A stretch of 64,000 bases of DNA from the NCBI GenBank assembly GCA_936435175.1, contig OW386539.1:35006524-35070523 (forward strand), given 5' to 3'. The stretch is from Glyphotaelius pellucidus. Its lineage: Eukaryota > Arthropoda > Insecta > Trichoptera > Limnephilidae. The notes beneath the pieces were generated by a model. It was not told where the DNA came from, did no database searches, and saw only the letters and a list, made by a program, of their open reading frames with translations. Of this stretch, positions 23,078 to 34,017 are shown piece by piece. Position 1 is the first letter of the stretch. Every line of letters starts with the position of its first letter. Both the position numbers and the translations under genes were made by a program.

Positions 23078-23210
23078 TGAATTCCTCGGCTGGCTAAGTC
23101 CTCCATCACGACTATTTTTCGGCACCATTTTTCGCTTACTGTGGTGGTAGTGAGAAGATTGTCAAACATTCGTAGGGTTATTCGTAACCCGAGACTGTTG
23201 GTCTTTCTTA
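23078..23210 (+). mobile_element. SINE family G, copy G1 (5'-truncated)
   Basis: Matches G3 (61326-61530) from the end of its tRNA-like head: attcctcggctggctaagtc, ctccatcac, ctgtggtggtagt, ttattcgtaacccg and a tttcttattgag tail. Most of the head is missing. Confidence 0.8.
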
Positions 23211-23444
23211 TTGAGTGAGTGAATTTATGCATATTGAAGAAGTTATTAGGTTCTGTTTATTACATTCAGTTTTTTTCATAAAATCCCATACTTACTGCCC
23301 ACTCAAAAACATTCAAATTAAATATTGTGATTTATTTTATTTTATTCGAGGAATAATTCCCCTTAGAATTTGTATTATTGAAATCATGTTTAAAATAATT
23401 TGAAAAATTTGATAATTTTAGCAATAAATTCCTTTAATATATTA
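23211..23444. other. Short AT-rich spacer
   Basis: Nothing recognised. Confidence 0.4.
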
Positions 23445-23640
23445 CCCGGCATGCGTTGCAATGCCATTCAAAGAAATAAATCGTTTATCCCTGCATGTCC
23501 ATTCCCATGCGCCCCCGTTCCCCTCCGCGTCACCCTCCACCTTCCCCGCATTTCCCCACCCTCGTCACCCTTCCTGCGAATCCACCTCCTTCGTTACCCT
23601 CCCTCTCCTGTCATCCTCCCTGCTGCTAAAATATATGAAA
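23445..23640. repeat. Dispersed repeat I, copy I1, with C/T-rich tract
   Basis: Starts cccggcatgcgttgca, as does I2 at 58754. Both are followed after about 40 bp by a CCCTGCAT/CCCTGCGT phrase and a long pyrimidine-rich strand of CCCTCC-like units with no reading frame of known type. It looks like the end of a dispersed element with a diverged polypyrimidine expansion. Confidence 0.5.
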
Positions 23641-24819
23641 TACACACATTTTCAATCCACTCGCGCACCACCGGTAGAATTTTTTTTATACAAAATCATA
23701 ACGCCAGAGCTTACCATTATATATAGAAATACTCTTCTGCTAAAATGCAAAGTTCTGTAAAAAATTTGAGTCAAACCACCGATTACTTTCCTAGATTTGC
23801 GGACACAAACATACGGAACCTTATTTTTTTATATACTCATATATAGATTATCGTTATTTTAACAATTTTATTTTTTAGTGGGCAATATTATTGCTTACAT
23901 TATATATGTATACACCACTATGTGAAAAAATAAGAACAACTTGTTTTTGCTAGTAATTTTCACTTGATATGATAAATCACTAAATTGCGCTAAACACATG
24001 AATAAAAAGATTCTTACTAGAATGATTCGCTACCTGCACTTTATTTTCCTTTTAGAAATAACACGTAGGTACCTACCTAAACACGAATAAATGTTTTCCG
24101 TTATCAAGCAGGCATAAAAGCTGTATGATACTAAACGACTTAGATGTTCCGCTGCATATATAAGTATGAATTACATTGCAAAACATTGACAATGAAAAAC
24201 TAACGAACTAACACGTTCAACTATTACTTTGGAAGGTGCCATGTTTTATTCAGAGAAGATGTTTGTTACGCTGGAAAGTGAGCAAGTTTAGTGACGACTG
24301 TAAGTGTGTAGGAAAATAGAAACTGCGGACACACTTGATTCTGAATTATTGAAACGTCTTTGATTTGTGAAAGGGAAAGCATTTTTAAAAACCACACGAA
24401 ATGTAATGGTGTTGGATATTTGGAGAGGTTCTGTGTTTGGGTCATTCGGTTCCAATTGAAATCAACAGATGTTTCATTCATTCATTCGTTGGTTTCCTAC
24501 CATCGGATGCCAATCAAATATAACACATTTATGTTATTATTCGGCAGTTTAAAACATAAGCATTGTTTATTACTTCTTACTTTGAGAAAATTATTGTGCA
24601 GTGTTTTATTAGGCCAGACTTTGATCAGATATTGTTTGCTCTAAGAAACAAAATCATGCAAATATAATGTTAGTTTTTATAATACGTAGGTATCTATCAC
24701 CAATGAAATCCATCAGAATTGCACTGTTTAAGTCTTATAATAATCTTACTTGGATGATTTGTATAGCGCTGTTTTTGTAAAAAAAATCCTTTTCAGGGCG
24801 CTTTACAAAAATATGTGTA
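23641..24819. other. AT-rich spacer
   Basis: No gene recognised. Overlapping open frames of 71-94 codons at 24266-24644 have no known motifs. Confidence 0.4.
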
Positions 24820-25175
24820 AGAATAAATGATTTAGATGATTTATTTGATAGTCCGGTTCTAAATGATTTAGTTGATAGTCCGGTATTACTTGAATTGATA
24901 AGCTTCCGAATTCCACTTCGTAATACTAGAAGTCAGGATTTATTTCAGTGCAGAAATTCTGGGACTAACTACCATATGTATTCCTCTTTGCCCAGAATAC
25001 TAATGGAGGGAAACAATTATACCAAGTCAGTGGACATCTTCAATTTATCTTTGAATAAATTTAAAATATTGTTATTGAGGCAGTTCAGTTATGTACAATA
25101 AAATGTTTTTTCTATGCTATATATGTAAAAGCCCCGAAAAAGGGCGTTTATTTATAAATAAATAAATAAATAAAT
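24820..25175 (+). mobile_element. 5'-truncated LINE: C-terminal end of a reverse transcriptase ORF
   Basis: An open frame runs to the stop at 25101. Its end has the layout typical of the C-terminus of Jockey/CR1-group LINE ORF2 proteins: an R-x-T-R-S-x-x-L-F segment, a T-N-Y-x-x-Y-S segment, an R-I-x-x-x-x-N-N segment, a D-I-F-N-L-S segment and F-K-x-L-L-L-R. The 3' UTR follows, with ccccgaaaaagggcgttta and a poly(AAAT) tail. The start has a small tandem repeat (D-S-P-V-L appears twice within 12 residues). The reverse transcriptase core is absent, so it is dead. Confidence 0.7.
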
Positions 25176-25262
25176 ATAAAAAAAAAATATATAACTGGTT
25201 CATAACTAAAATTTTTAACCAGTGACCAACATCTTAGACTTACATATCTCGAGATTTATACA
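25176..25262. other. Short AT-rich spacer
   Basis: Poly(A)-like run and a short unique stretch. Confidence 0.4.
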
Positions 25263-25562
25263 ACTAAGGACAGGTTGGTTCGCAGAAATTCAAATGTAAC
25301 ATTGTTAAAAAATGCGCCATTTTGTTTTTAGACAAATAAAAAGTCCCGTTAAACGCCGATTCTAAATCCGTCAGCTTTTGAACCATTCGCGATTAGCAGG
25401 ACTACTATCATGTTGTTAACTTGTCAGCGCATTAAAATTGATAAAAAGCCGAAATGCACTTAGAATCGGGAACCATACAAATGTCAAAAGGTAAAATGGC
25501 GCTGAATGACCATTTAATGACTTAATGACATTTGAATTTTTGTATAACAACTGGGTCTAAGA
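25263..25562. mobile_element. Palindromic MITE (about 300 bp)
   Basis: The left tip (actaaggacaggttgg, then aaattcaaatgt) pairs with the right tip (acatttgaattttt, then aactgggtctaag). Further inside, aaatgcgccattttg near 25311 pairs with aaaatggcgc near 25493, and gattctaa near 25360 pairs with ttagaatc near 25461. Nearly the whole element folds back on itself. Non-coding. The tip resembles that of 14959-15127. Confidence 0.65.
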
Positions 25563-25750
25563 CTTATTACAACTACTAGCTTAAAACTAATGACATTCAT
25601 ATTTATGGCCAAGTTAGTTTTGCTTTATTAAATAATATTGTACTTTATAATTTAAAGTCGAAATATAGGTCGAAGGTTACAACTAAAAAAATTTACATCT
25701 AAAAATAAAATCGTCGAAAACAATATTAGCAACTTACTCTCAAAAGAAAA

Positions 25751-25947
25751 ATGTGAAACAGACGATCAGAAAAATATTCGGTCGCGTCCAGGAATTTCTA
25801 GTTGCATCTATTCCTAGATGCAACCGAATATTTTTCTGATTTGTTTTGTTCCTAAAATGTGAAACAGAAAATCAGAAAAAAATTCGGTGCATCTATACCT
25901 AGTCGCATCTATTCCTAGATGCGACCGGATTTATTTGTTTCACATAT
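25751..25947. mobile_element. Fold-back MITE with an internal nested palindrome
   Basis: The outer tips atgtgaaaca (25751-25760) and tgtttcacat (25936-25945) are complementary. The phrases cagaaaaatattcggt, attcctagatgc(a/g)accg and their complements occur several times. The left half (25764-25842) forms a strong hairpin by itself, and the block from 25858 repeats the gtgaaacag...atcagaaaaa text. It reads as two overlapping fold-back units, probably an element duplicated in place. Confidence 0.7.
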
Positions 25948-26438
25948 TTTGTTTGAGATTTATTAATATTATCTTCAATGATTAAACCATACAAATATTT
26001 AAAAAGAAATGATATAATTTTTGTCCGTGCTGAGTGATAGGTTTAATGGTTGATCATTAAAAAAATAGTCTTTCTTGACATGTTGCTGAAAGAATAATGT
26101 ACATGTGTATTTTGTGTGATATGAATTTGCGTATATTTTTATGATGAAGTTGTTATCGCTTATCTGTTATTTAATGATGACAAATATATAACAAGAGATG
26201 TTTACATTGCGGTTTGTTGTGCGTTTCACCACAATAAAATGACAGTAGTCTCATTAATAATATTTTAATAGTAACAATTTCATCGCAAAACATTTGTACA
26301 ATTTCTCAAAGGAAAATTAGTCTTAGAATATTATGTTGTGTGCTTGTTGATTAGAGAGATAACTTTATACTAAATACAGGAAGAATCTTCAATCTCCAGC
26401 TACTGTATTACTCGGTACCATGATAGTTGATCCCTCAA
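25948..26438. other. AT-rich spacer
   Basis: No gene recognised. Confidence 0.45.
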
Positions 26439-27142
26439 CAGTTGGTCCCCCGGCATATACAATATGCAGTCCGTTTTTGGAAAATACGGTATACCTAGTA
26501 AAACAAAATATCTAAGGGCCCCCTAAGAGTGCAATTTGGGAGGTGGGTATGGGTACCGCCGCCCCAGGAACGATATATTGATTAACCAACACCCCTGTCA
26601 TACGTCACCCCAAGTGGTTCACTACGTTTGGTGACTTAGCAGGGATGCCCGGGTCCATGGGGTGAGGTTTGTCAAGGTTTTGGCGGCCAATGCGTTTTGC
26701 CCAACAGGCGGGCCGGATCGGGTGAGATTGCTTGAGGGAGACCTAACCTAAACCTCTCCAGACAGACCCTCACGATCCATCGCTTTGCGACTCAGTGGGA
26801 TGGATGGATCCACACGTCCATACTACTAGACGCATTGACCCCCAAATTCCTATCCTCATACTTTTTTCTTTCTAGAACTTCCTCTTCTTCCTTTCCCTAA
26901 AGAGACCATCCACACAGCATCCCCAAAGATGACATATGATGACGATGGATTTTTTCCTAATTGAAAGGATGTACCGCCAAATAACAAAAATATAGAACAT
27001 ATTTTCATCCAAATGCATCAAGGATAAAACTACTTGTCTACATACTGTACACACCAGAGTATAAGTACAAAAATTGTAAATTGACATTGTAAATAAATTC
27101 GTTTTATATCCACACTTACGAGTACTAACGGGGGATCAACTG
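26439..27142. mobile_element. Small inverted-repeat element B, copy B2 (interrupted by A7)
   Basis: The left tip cagttggtcccccg (26439-26452) and right tip cgggggatcaactg (27129-27142) are inverted copies with one mismatch, giving a candidate 14-bp terminal inverted repeat. Between them lie the B landmarks shared with B1: a taccgccaaataacaaaa phrase, catattttcatccaaa, and gtataagtacaaaaa. Without the A7 insertion the element is about 300 bp. Non-coding. Confidence 0.65.
26535..26940 (+). mobile_element. Family A retroposon, copy A7, inserted in B2
   Basis: The start tttgggaggtgggtatggg and the box gtaccgccgcccc are clear, as is gtggttcactacgtttggtg. Text remains recognisable to cacacagcatccccaaagat at 26931. 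The 3' hairpin arm and poly(A) tail are lost, and the B2 sequence resumes near aaaggatgtaccgcc. The insertion point in B differs from that of A2 in B1, so the two events are independent. Confidence 0.8.
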
Positions 27143-27930
27143 CCGGGTTACCGTATTTCTCTAACTAAAATGTGAAGGTACACAAATGAAAGAAATACGA
27201 AAGCTTTTGATTATCTGTCGTTAGCTTTTAGCCGTGGTGCAATGTAAATCATAATGCATTTACCAATTATAATAATCTTAATTAATTAAAAATAATTAGC
27301 AGAATGGAAACATCGTTTCGGTTCTTCTTATAATGGTGACCAACGCATGCATTAACATGCATAATGCAAAGCAATAACCATATAATTTATTTAACCAATG
27401 CAGGCTTTAAACAATATTAAATTACTATTCATTTTATTCGCTGGAATCCTTTCAGTTTTTTTACAATCCAACCATAAACACCACTGGAATTATAATGTAC
27501 GTGGCGCATGAGAATATTCAGTATGGTTTTTCTACTATGAATATAAATATATCGTCACTTCTAGAAACTATAACGTGTTGATCCGTGACCTTTTTATTAA
27601 TCAGTAATAATATGCTTTTTTATTTGTCCGCGTCATGTTTCTACTATAATCCCACACCCGCTATCATTATGTTTTATCTTTAAAACTAGCTTACCAAGAA
27701 AAGTATAATCTATTACGTTAGCGATTAAATTGTAATGTGTAGATTGGTGTTTCTCGTAATTTCCCTCTACTTTGGGAGTGAAGTGAATGGTAAGTGATTG
27801 TTCCGCCACGCATGTTTTTGATATTTCACTTGCTAAAAATATCAACCTGAAATATAAAAAAAACGTTTCTTTAATACGATGTGTTTTAAATTTTAGGGCC
27901 ATTCATTTAGGGTTAATAACATACACAATA
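27143..27930. other. AT-rich spacer
   Basis: No gene recognised. Confidence 0.45.
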
Positions 27931-28233
27931 CAATGGCGTAAGAATAATTAGTGAAATACATATTTAAAAAATGAGGGTTTCTATCCTAATGAGGGAGGAG
28001 GAAGGATGGAGTGGGGGAGGGGAAGGAGGGGGGGGGGAGAGATGGAAAAATTATCAAAAAGTTTTTTTGGGATGGAACCTCACAACTTCTTGTGTACATC
28101 ACATTGATAAAATAGATGGTGCAAGTGCGAACATATAATCTACGGGTACTTTTGTTATTTTTTTCCTAAGTAATACTGAGGCCGATGCGGGGTTTGAACT
28201 CTCTAAATCCCCCCCCCCTTACTTACGCCCTTG
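27931..28233. mobile_element. Candidate short DNA element with ggcgtaag tips
   Basis: The left tip caatggcgtaagaa and the right-end complement caagggcgtaagtaa form a short inverted repeat. G-rich (27994-28043) and C-rich (28209-28218) blocks lie inside. ATA flanks both ends (27928-27930 and 28234-28236), compatible with a 3-bp target duplication as in PIF/Harbinger elements. No coding capacity. Confidence 0.5.
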
Positions 28234-29438
28234 ATATATATTTTTTGTACCTGCATAGTTTGTGTTTATGTACTTTGCTGAAATGTACGACTTTACCACT
28301 ATATAGTGAATATACATGGTTATTATATTTATCTTCTTTTATTTTGTATATATTTTTAAAATAGCTTTTTAAAAATATTTTACACTAACTTGTTGCATAT
28401 TGAAATTTGTTAATCATGTATTTTAATTTGAAAGAAGTGTGTTTTCCGTGTAATTTCACGTGTATTTATTTAACTCATGCTATTTGTAACTTATTTTATA
28501 AAACAATAACTCTACTTGATTGTTATTTCAACAAACAGTTAAATAACTCACTTGCATTGTATTAAAATCACGTGAAGCACAGTAGGTCGTAAATAAATAA
28601 ATTAAATAATAACTCTGTACGAAAAAATAAATCTACATTTTTAAGATCTATAACTAGTCTATCCAAAGTCAGAATAACAGTAGAAACCAACCCAAAAATC
28701 TCCATAACTTTTAATTAACAAGATAAAGAAAGACCTTTGTCTTTATTCTGTTGTTCTGCCAATCTCCATCTCTTGAAAATAATGACTACTTACACAAATG
28801 TACCAGCCCAAATTTCACTTGCTGTATATTATTTTATTGTTTAGCCACTAACAATGAAATGATTACGGTATTTTATTATCGAACATTCGATATCTCATTG
28901 TCAGAATGAATAATTATAACGGAGCGGCGCGCGGTGACCTTTTAAAAAAATCTATTCCATGTATTTTTCAACTATGCTCTATTTAGTGCTTTGCATTATA
29001 ATTATTTAGGCTTCTTCCGTGTTATCAGCAAATATAACAACCCAACTTTATAAAATGTACAGATAATTTATAAGAATTAAAATTAAACTCACATGTTTAT
29101 AAAATGCATTAAATTTGTGGCTCGCCATAATTTGCAATAAAACACTGTTATGAAGCGATTGTATTTATCGTAAGTTAGGTACTATTTTTTTTAAATGCAT
29201 TTTAATTGGTTAGGTTGGCAAACCTAGGGGAGTTTCGTTCAACGTGTCGGTAGGCGGCGGTTTTTTTTGGGTTTGGTTTCCGGATCCGCACTCTGGTTTT
29301 CACGGCGAGATGTGCGGTACGCCGTGAAAACAACGGTCAATTAATCTTAAGTTTTAATACGATGTGATTGAAATCCAAGTTTTGGGTATCTGCATTCGGG
29401 GGACGGAAACACGTTGTGTTTTTTTAAATATAAAAATC
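28234..29438. other. AT-rich spacer
   Basis: No gene recognised. The sequence turns CG-richer from about 29210. Confidence 0.45.
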
Positions 29439-29740
29439 AAAGATTTATTCGCGTAAAATGCGAGTTTTCGCGCGGGTCCCAAAAGTGACCACGAGTTTAA
29501 TGGCGATGTACGTGTGTTACGATCAATGTACCTCTTTATCCGAGACATCGGTGTATATAATAACCCGCCACGCTTATCATGGTGCGCGGTGCAACTAACC
29601 GAAGATTTATTCACGTAAAATGTGAGTTTCGCGAGGGTCCCAGTGACCACGAGTGAATTGGCAATGTCCGAGTGAAAAGACTATTGTACCCCATTATCCG
29701 AGTCATCGGATTAAATAATAACTCGCTGCGCCCGTGATTA
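29439..29740. repeat. Diverged tandem duplication, period about 162 bp
   Basis: The phrase gatttattc(g/a)cgtaaaatg starts at 29442 and 29604. Each copy continues with gagttt(t)cgcg, gggtccca, gtgaccacgagt, tatccgag(a)catcgg and a taataac(c/t)cg phrase, with many substitutions. The tandem is CG-rich relative to the window. Tandem promoter-like monomers are known at the 5' ends of some LINEs and in some LTRs, so it may be the regulatory end of a retroelement, but no coding part was recognised. Confidence 0.75.
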
Positions 29741-30090
29741 TATGCAGGCCAACTATCGAATTCCCCCCGAGGGTTTATTTATGGAACAAACCCGAGATAC
29801 CGCAGTGTTGAACGATTCTTCGCCTCGAATTGCTGACGGGCCTTCCTTTACAATTTGGAGTAGAGTCTGGGTACTCCTTCCTTCTCCTGAGGGTCCAGGT
29901 CTAACATCACTTCCATGCGACTGCTGAGGAGGTCGCAGGGCCAAGCTGAGCCGCAGAGGTTGGGACCACCCTTGCCACCAGGAGGTGGGGTTGGTTCTCC
30001 CGACATCGGGAGTTCGGTGGCAGTAAATTTAATTAGGGTAGCTAGGAATAGCATAAAATTACGATATTGGTCCCGGGGGTGAGTCCATAC
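29741..30090. other. GC-richer segment, unidentified
   Basis: This segment continues directly from the tandem duplication and differs from its surroundings in base composition. Overlapping frames exist on both strands (plus 29742-29927; minus 29848-30093, Pro/Gly-rich) but no domain is recognisable. It may be part of the same unidentified retroelement. Confidence 0.3.
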
Positions 30091-30409
30091 CATTTATTTT
30101 ATTATGTCTTACGAAATCAATACAGTGAACCGATTCTATACTCTACATTTTGTTTTATTATGTAGATTCCTTGTGCAGCCTTTTCAGGAATGCTATGAAA
30201 ACTATGGCCCACACTCTGAGAATTGAGTACCGTGTTCTCCGCTGGTTGACATACCCAGACATTAGACTGGGTTTGGCGTCCAAGGTTTCCTGTGAGGAAA
30301 TCAAAGTTGACTAGCAGATTACACCCGAGCCCGACAAAGGCTCATTATTACATCTCCCTTTAATCTTATAACACAAACACATAACGATATGTCATTACAC
30401 TTTAAGGGT
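30091..30409. other. Spacer without recognised gene
   Basis: Nothing supportable. Confidence 0.4.
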
Positions 30410-30608
30410 AACAACACATAAATTTGTTACATACCATTTTTAATTTATTTACACTCTACCGGTATCGGAATAACCCTTCCTTCGTCTGGAGAATATTAGA
30501 ACTAATATTCTTACTAGTTCTAATTTTCTTCTGATGAAGGAAGGGTTCTACCGAAACCTGAAGAGGTGAATAAAATAAAATTGATATGTAACAAATCTAT
30601 GTGTTTTT
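30410..30608. mobile_element. Fold-back element with arms of about 75 bp
   Basis: The left arm 30410-30487 (aacacataaatttgttacat to aacccttccttcgtc) and the right arm 30533-30608 (gatgaaggaagggtt to atatgtaacaaatctatgtg) are imperfect complements. The loop holds a smaller palindrome (agaatattagaactaatattct). The right arm contains CTGATGA...CGAAAC; see the rejected list for why I do not call a ribozyme. Confidence 0.65.
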
Positions 30609-30801
30609 ATTGTATATTAGAATCAGTCTGTGCAATCAAAATCTTCTATAATATAATTACATTAATTATAAATGCATTAAAAAAAATCTTTTTCGTATTA
30701 CAGACCCGTAAAAATCATGGGATAGTCCGAATTGTAGAAAATCAGTTTCTTTTATGAAAACGCATTTCGTTATATTATAGGTAGGTTTAAGTGTAAGTTC
30801 T

Positions 30802-31131
30802 TTTCGTAATATTAGCTCCATACAGGAGACCCTGAAAAAAAAAACCTATCTTTGGGAATGCTGTATGGAGGGTATTTTTAATTATGGTTGGAGAGGAAGT
30901 TCTGGGAAGGAAAAAGGTAAAAAGGGTGAGTAGGAGTGACGGATGTATACTCCTACAATCCACACCTCCTACTGCGGTGCAAGGCGCCCCCGCCATGCAG
31001 AGGTCAACAAACGCATCTGCCGCCAAGATCTGGATAAACCTCACCCCATTAAACCGGTCACCCCTGCTAAGTTACCAACCTAAAGTAGCAAACCACTTGG
31101 GGCGACCTGTTGATAGGGGTGTTTTGGTGAT
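30802..31131 (-). mobile_element. Family A retroposon, copy A8
   Basis: Reverse-oriented, with the 5'-terminal box missing. The hairpin arms are CTCCATACAG (30816-30825) and CTGTATGGAG (30861-30870), a perfect pair that differs from the family norm (CTCCACACAG and CTGTGTGGAG) by matched changes on both arms. The middle part retains the ctgcggtgcaaggcg and gccgccaagatctggataa phrases. The inner stem is lost through an A-run. Confidence 0.85.
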
Positions 31132-32065
31132 TCCAATTTTGAAAATGTCACCTAAAATCGAAACAAATTTGAGTTCATTGAACCAGATTTCACGCGGCGA
31201 ACAAAAATTTCACACACAGAAAACCGAAATTAGTATGTTTGATTTGTTTTCTTAAATAAGCTATGGTGGTCTCTAATGGGATAAAACAGAACAGCGACAA
31301 AACAGAACATCTCAAAATAATAGGTTATTTGAGGTTAGGTCGTACGTTGTTTGTTTGTTTATTTTCTGAATTTTTCTTCGAATTTCCGTTTTTTCGTGGA
31401 ACCAGCGCTATTTATTATGTATGAATACATATTTTTTCTTGTTGCATTGATGATGAAGAATTAAAGTTGTTATTTTTTCCTTCAGATGAATAATGCACCC
31501 TGACGCACCTGCCTTACTCACTGCAAAGACTCACAGCTCTCGCAGAACTTCCTTTGTTCAAAAATGTGAGTTCAATGGATCCTGGCGACTTCAAGCCTCA
31601 GTCAGCAGTTCATTATTAGACCCTTGGTCCCACGCTTGGCTGGCTTGTCTCCCTCGGTTGTATAAATGCCCAGGAAACCAGCAAAGCAATCATATTTCTT
31701 CAGATAGTTATCTTAAAAGTTATATAACGTGGGGGCAAGAATGGGCTTTTGAATGTAGTTATAACCCGTTATAATAAATGAAACAGTATTAAAAAAATTT
31801 ATAAACACAACACTCTTTTTATAACTTTTGAAGGTTATTCCTGTCAATGTAATTTGTAATATATCATTGAAGAATTGCGACCATTATCATTTTCTATTTT
31901 TCTGTGTCTTGTTCTCTTTCATATTTTCGTTTAGATTATTGCAGTGTTACTTTTCTTTTCTTATCTTATCTTACACATTTATTATTTTAATTTATATAAT
32001 TTAGCTTTGTTCTGCAATACATCAACAAGGGCGTAATAAGGATTTCTAATTGTAAACATACATTT
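31132..32065. other. AT-rich spacer
   Basis: No gene recognised. A frame of 93 codons at 31493-31774 has no known motif. At 32030 the phrase caagggcgtaataagga resembles the tip of the element at 27931. Confidence 0.4.
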
Positions 32066-32549
32066 TCAATTTGGGAGGCGGGTATGGGTACCACCACCCC
32101 GGGAACTATTTATTGGATAACCAACACCTCTAGCCATAGAGTCACCTTAAGAGGTTCGCTGGGTTTGGTGACTTAGCACGGGTGCACCGGTTCATGGGAT
32201 GAGGTTTGACCGGGTCTTAGCGGCGGATGCGTCTGCCCACCAGCTGCATGGCAGGCCGGATTGAGAGAGAATGGTTAAGGGAGTCCCTTTGACTTCTCCA
32301 GCCGTACTCTCTCGGAACATCGCCTTGCACCGCAGTGGGAGGGATGGATTCATACTTCCGTCACCCCTAGACACACTACTCATTGTGACCCCCACATTCC
32401 TACCCACCCCTCATATCGTTTTCCTTCCCAGAACTTCCTCTCCTTCCTTTCCTAAAATACCCTTCACACAGCATCCCCAAAGATAACATAGGCGTTGAAG
32501 GGAATTATTTTCCTCGGGGCCTCCTGTGTGGAGCTAATGTAAAAAAAAA
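32066..32549 (+). mobile_element. Family A retroposon, copy A9, full length (reference copy)
   Basis: The most complete copy, 484 bp. The 5' end is caatttgggaggcgggtatg, followed by a gtaccaccaccccggga box, ttattggataaccaacacc, gacttagcacgggtgc, gcggcggatgcgtctgccc, ggcaggccggattgagag, ctctctcggaacatcgcc, a pyrimidine-rich block and ccttcacacagcatcccc. Next come the inner hairpin around ggaattattttcct, ctcctgtgtggagctaatgt and poly(A). No box A/box B pair and no coding frame were found, so it is non-autonomous and probably mobilised by a LINE. No target duplication was found by eye. Confidence 0.88.
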
Positions 32550-32909
32550 TAACCACCTTTTCGTGTTTATTTTTATAATAATAATAAAAAACGTACTTTA
32601 ACCACCTATATCGCCTACTTATTTTTATTTATTGTAATTTTATATTTTAAACTTATCTTACTCATTTTTACTTTCCATGATTTATATTATTTAATTATAA
32701 ATCTGTAATTTTGCATGGTAGCAGTATAAAGTAATAAGTTTAAAGGGGTATTCTAGTCTAGAATCCCGAATTTCGGGCGTTTTTTGACGGTCGATAAAAA
32801 AACCATTAATATTTTAGGAATGCATTTTTTAAAAATTTATTTATTTATATTTTAAAAATTCACAAAAAATAATATACATATATATATACATATTTCACAA
32901 AGTTACAAG

Positions 32910-33020
32910 CTGTCCTTCCTCTCCTCAAAAACACCCTCCACACAGCATCTCCAAAGATGACATAGGCCCTGAGGGAAATTATTTTCCTCAGAGCCTCCTG
33001 TGTGGAGTTAATGTAAAAAA
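32910..33020 (+). mobile_element. Family A retroposon, copy A10 (3' 110 bp)
   Basis: 5'-truncated copy holding the complete terminal hairpin: CTCCACACAG (32936-32945) pairs perfectly with CTGTGTGGAG (32998-33007). The inner arms ggccctgagg and cctcagagcc have one mismatch. It ends gttaatgtaaaaaaaa and runs into an (AT)n tract. It lies about 360 bp after A9 in the same orientation. Confidence 0.88.
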
Positions 33021-34017
33021 AATATATATATATATATTATACTTAAAAATACATTGGCAGAAATTTAAAAAGCGAATACTTTGTATTGACAAAACGCCTC
33101 ACAGTTTCCTCTTAAAATGTAACCACACCGGCGACGAAAAGGGCTTTTGAAGTAGAGGGGAAAATAAAGAGCGTGTCCATCTTGTCACGATTTCACCTTT
33201 CTAGTCATTTGAAAATAAAAAAAAATGTAGATTCTTTGTCAGTACAAATGTAATTATGGTAGGAACCAAGAAAAATGAAAAAGAAACCATTTCCCGCAAA
33301 ATGGGGGCTACTCAAAAAAATATTTGATGTTTTTCAGTTATTTTTCGCAGAAGAGTCACGTCTTATTAAAAATTGCTTTTATTACATCATCCTCCGTGTT
33401 TCTTTCATCATTGCGTGAGTCGCTTATCTAAATTAGGTAGAACAAAAATATGTTACAGGAAATAATACAATCTCAGCAAGAAGCCAACTATTCCAACAAT
33501 ATGTGGTTATTAAATCAAGTATGCCTTGACCAGCGCATTTCTGTTCATTATAGTGATGTACGTAATCGAGATATGTATTATGTATTATAAAAAATCGACA
33601 ATAAAACGAAACACTGTTCTAAATTGAATCGTTTGCCTTTATTCCAAAATTTCACTTTCATTCCAAAATGTTTGTCACTCAAGATGAAGTCATGCGAAAT
33701 AATGCAAAAGCACACAAAATCATGTATTTTTGTTTTGAAAATTTGATCATTTAGAAATATTATAGAACCTGCCCCTTGCCGTTCGTCCGCCGGCGTACCA
33801 TCGGCGCAAGCCAAAATAATCACTAAAAAATAATTTTGTTATGCGATTTTAACCCTTATGTATAAAGAAAACGTGTGAAGAAGAAGGTCAGAATCGCTTG
33901 TGGCATTCTTGTTCATAAGGTATAAGATACCGTGAACCCACCTAGAGCAGCGATATATTTTCTTTGAAATTGTTTATGACACGGCCTGGAACTTTTTCGC
34001 GTCACTCGGCTGACAAA
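33021..34017. other. AT-rich spacer
   Basis: Begins with a short (TA)n microsatellite. The region around 33700-33750 shares phrases with about 1540-1580. No gene recognised. Confidence 0.4.

Noticed and set aside
23461..23760. Pro-rich frames at the C/T-rich tract
   Set aside because: They arise from the polypyrimidine tract of repeat I in two frames; low complexity.
30531..30560. Hammerhead ribozyme (CTGATGA...CGAAAC)
   Set aside because: The text between the two core boxes does not form a proper stem II and I found no matching stem I/III cleavage site. The text is explained by a fold-back arm.
30884..31255. 123-codon frame on the plus strand
   Set aside because: It covers the antisense of family A copy A8 and runs into unrelated sequence; no protein family is recognisable.
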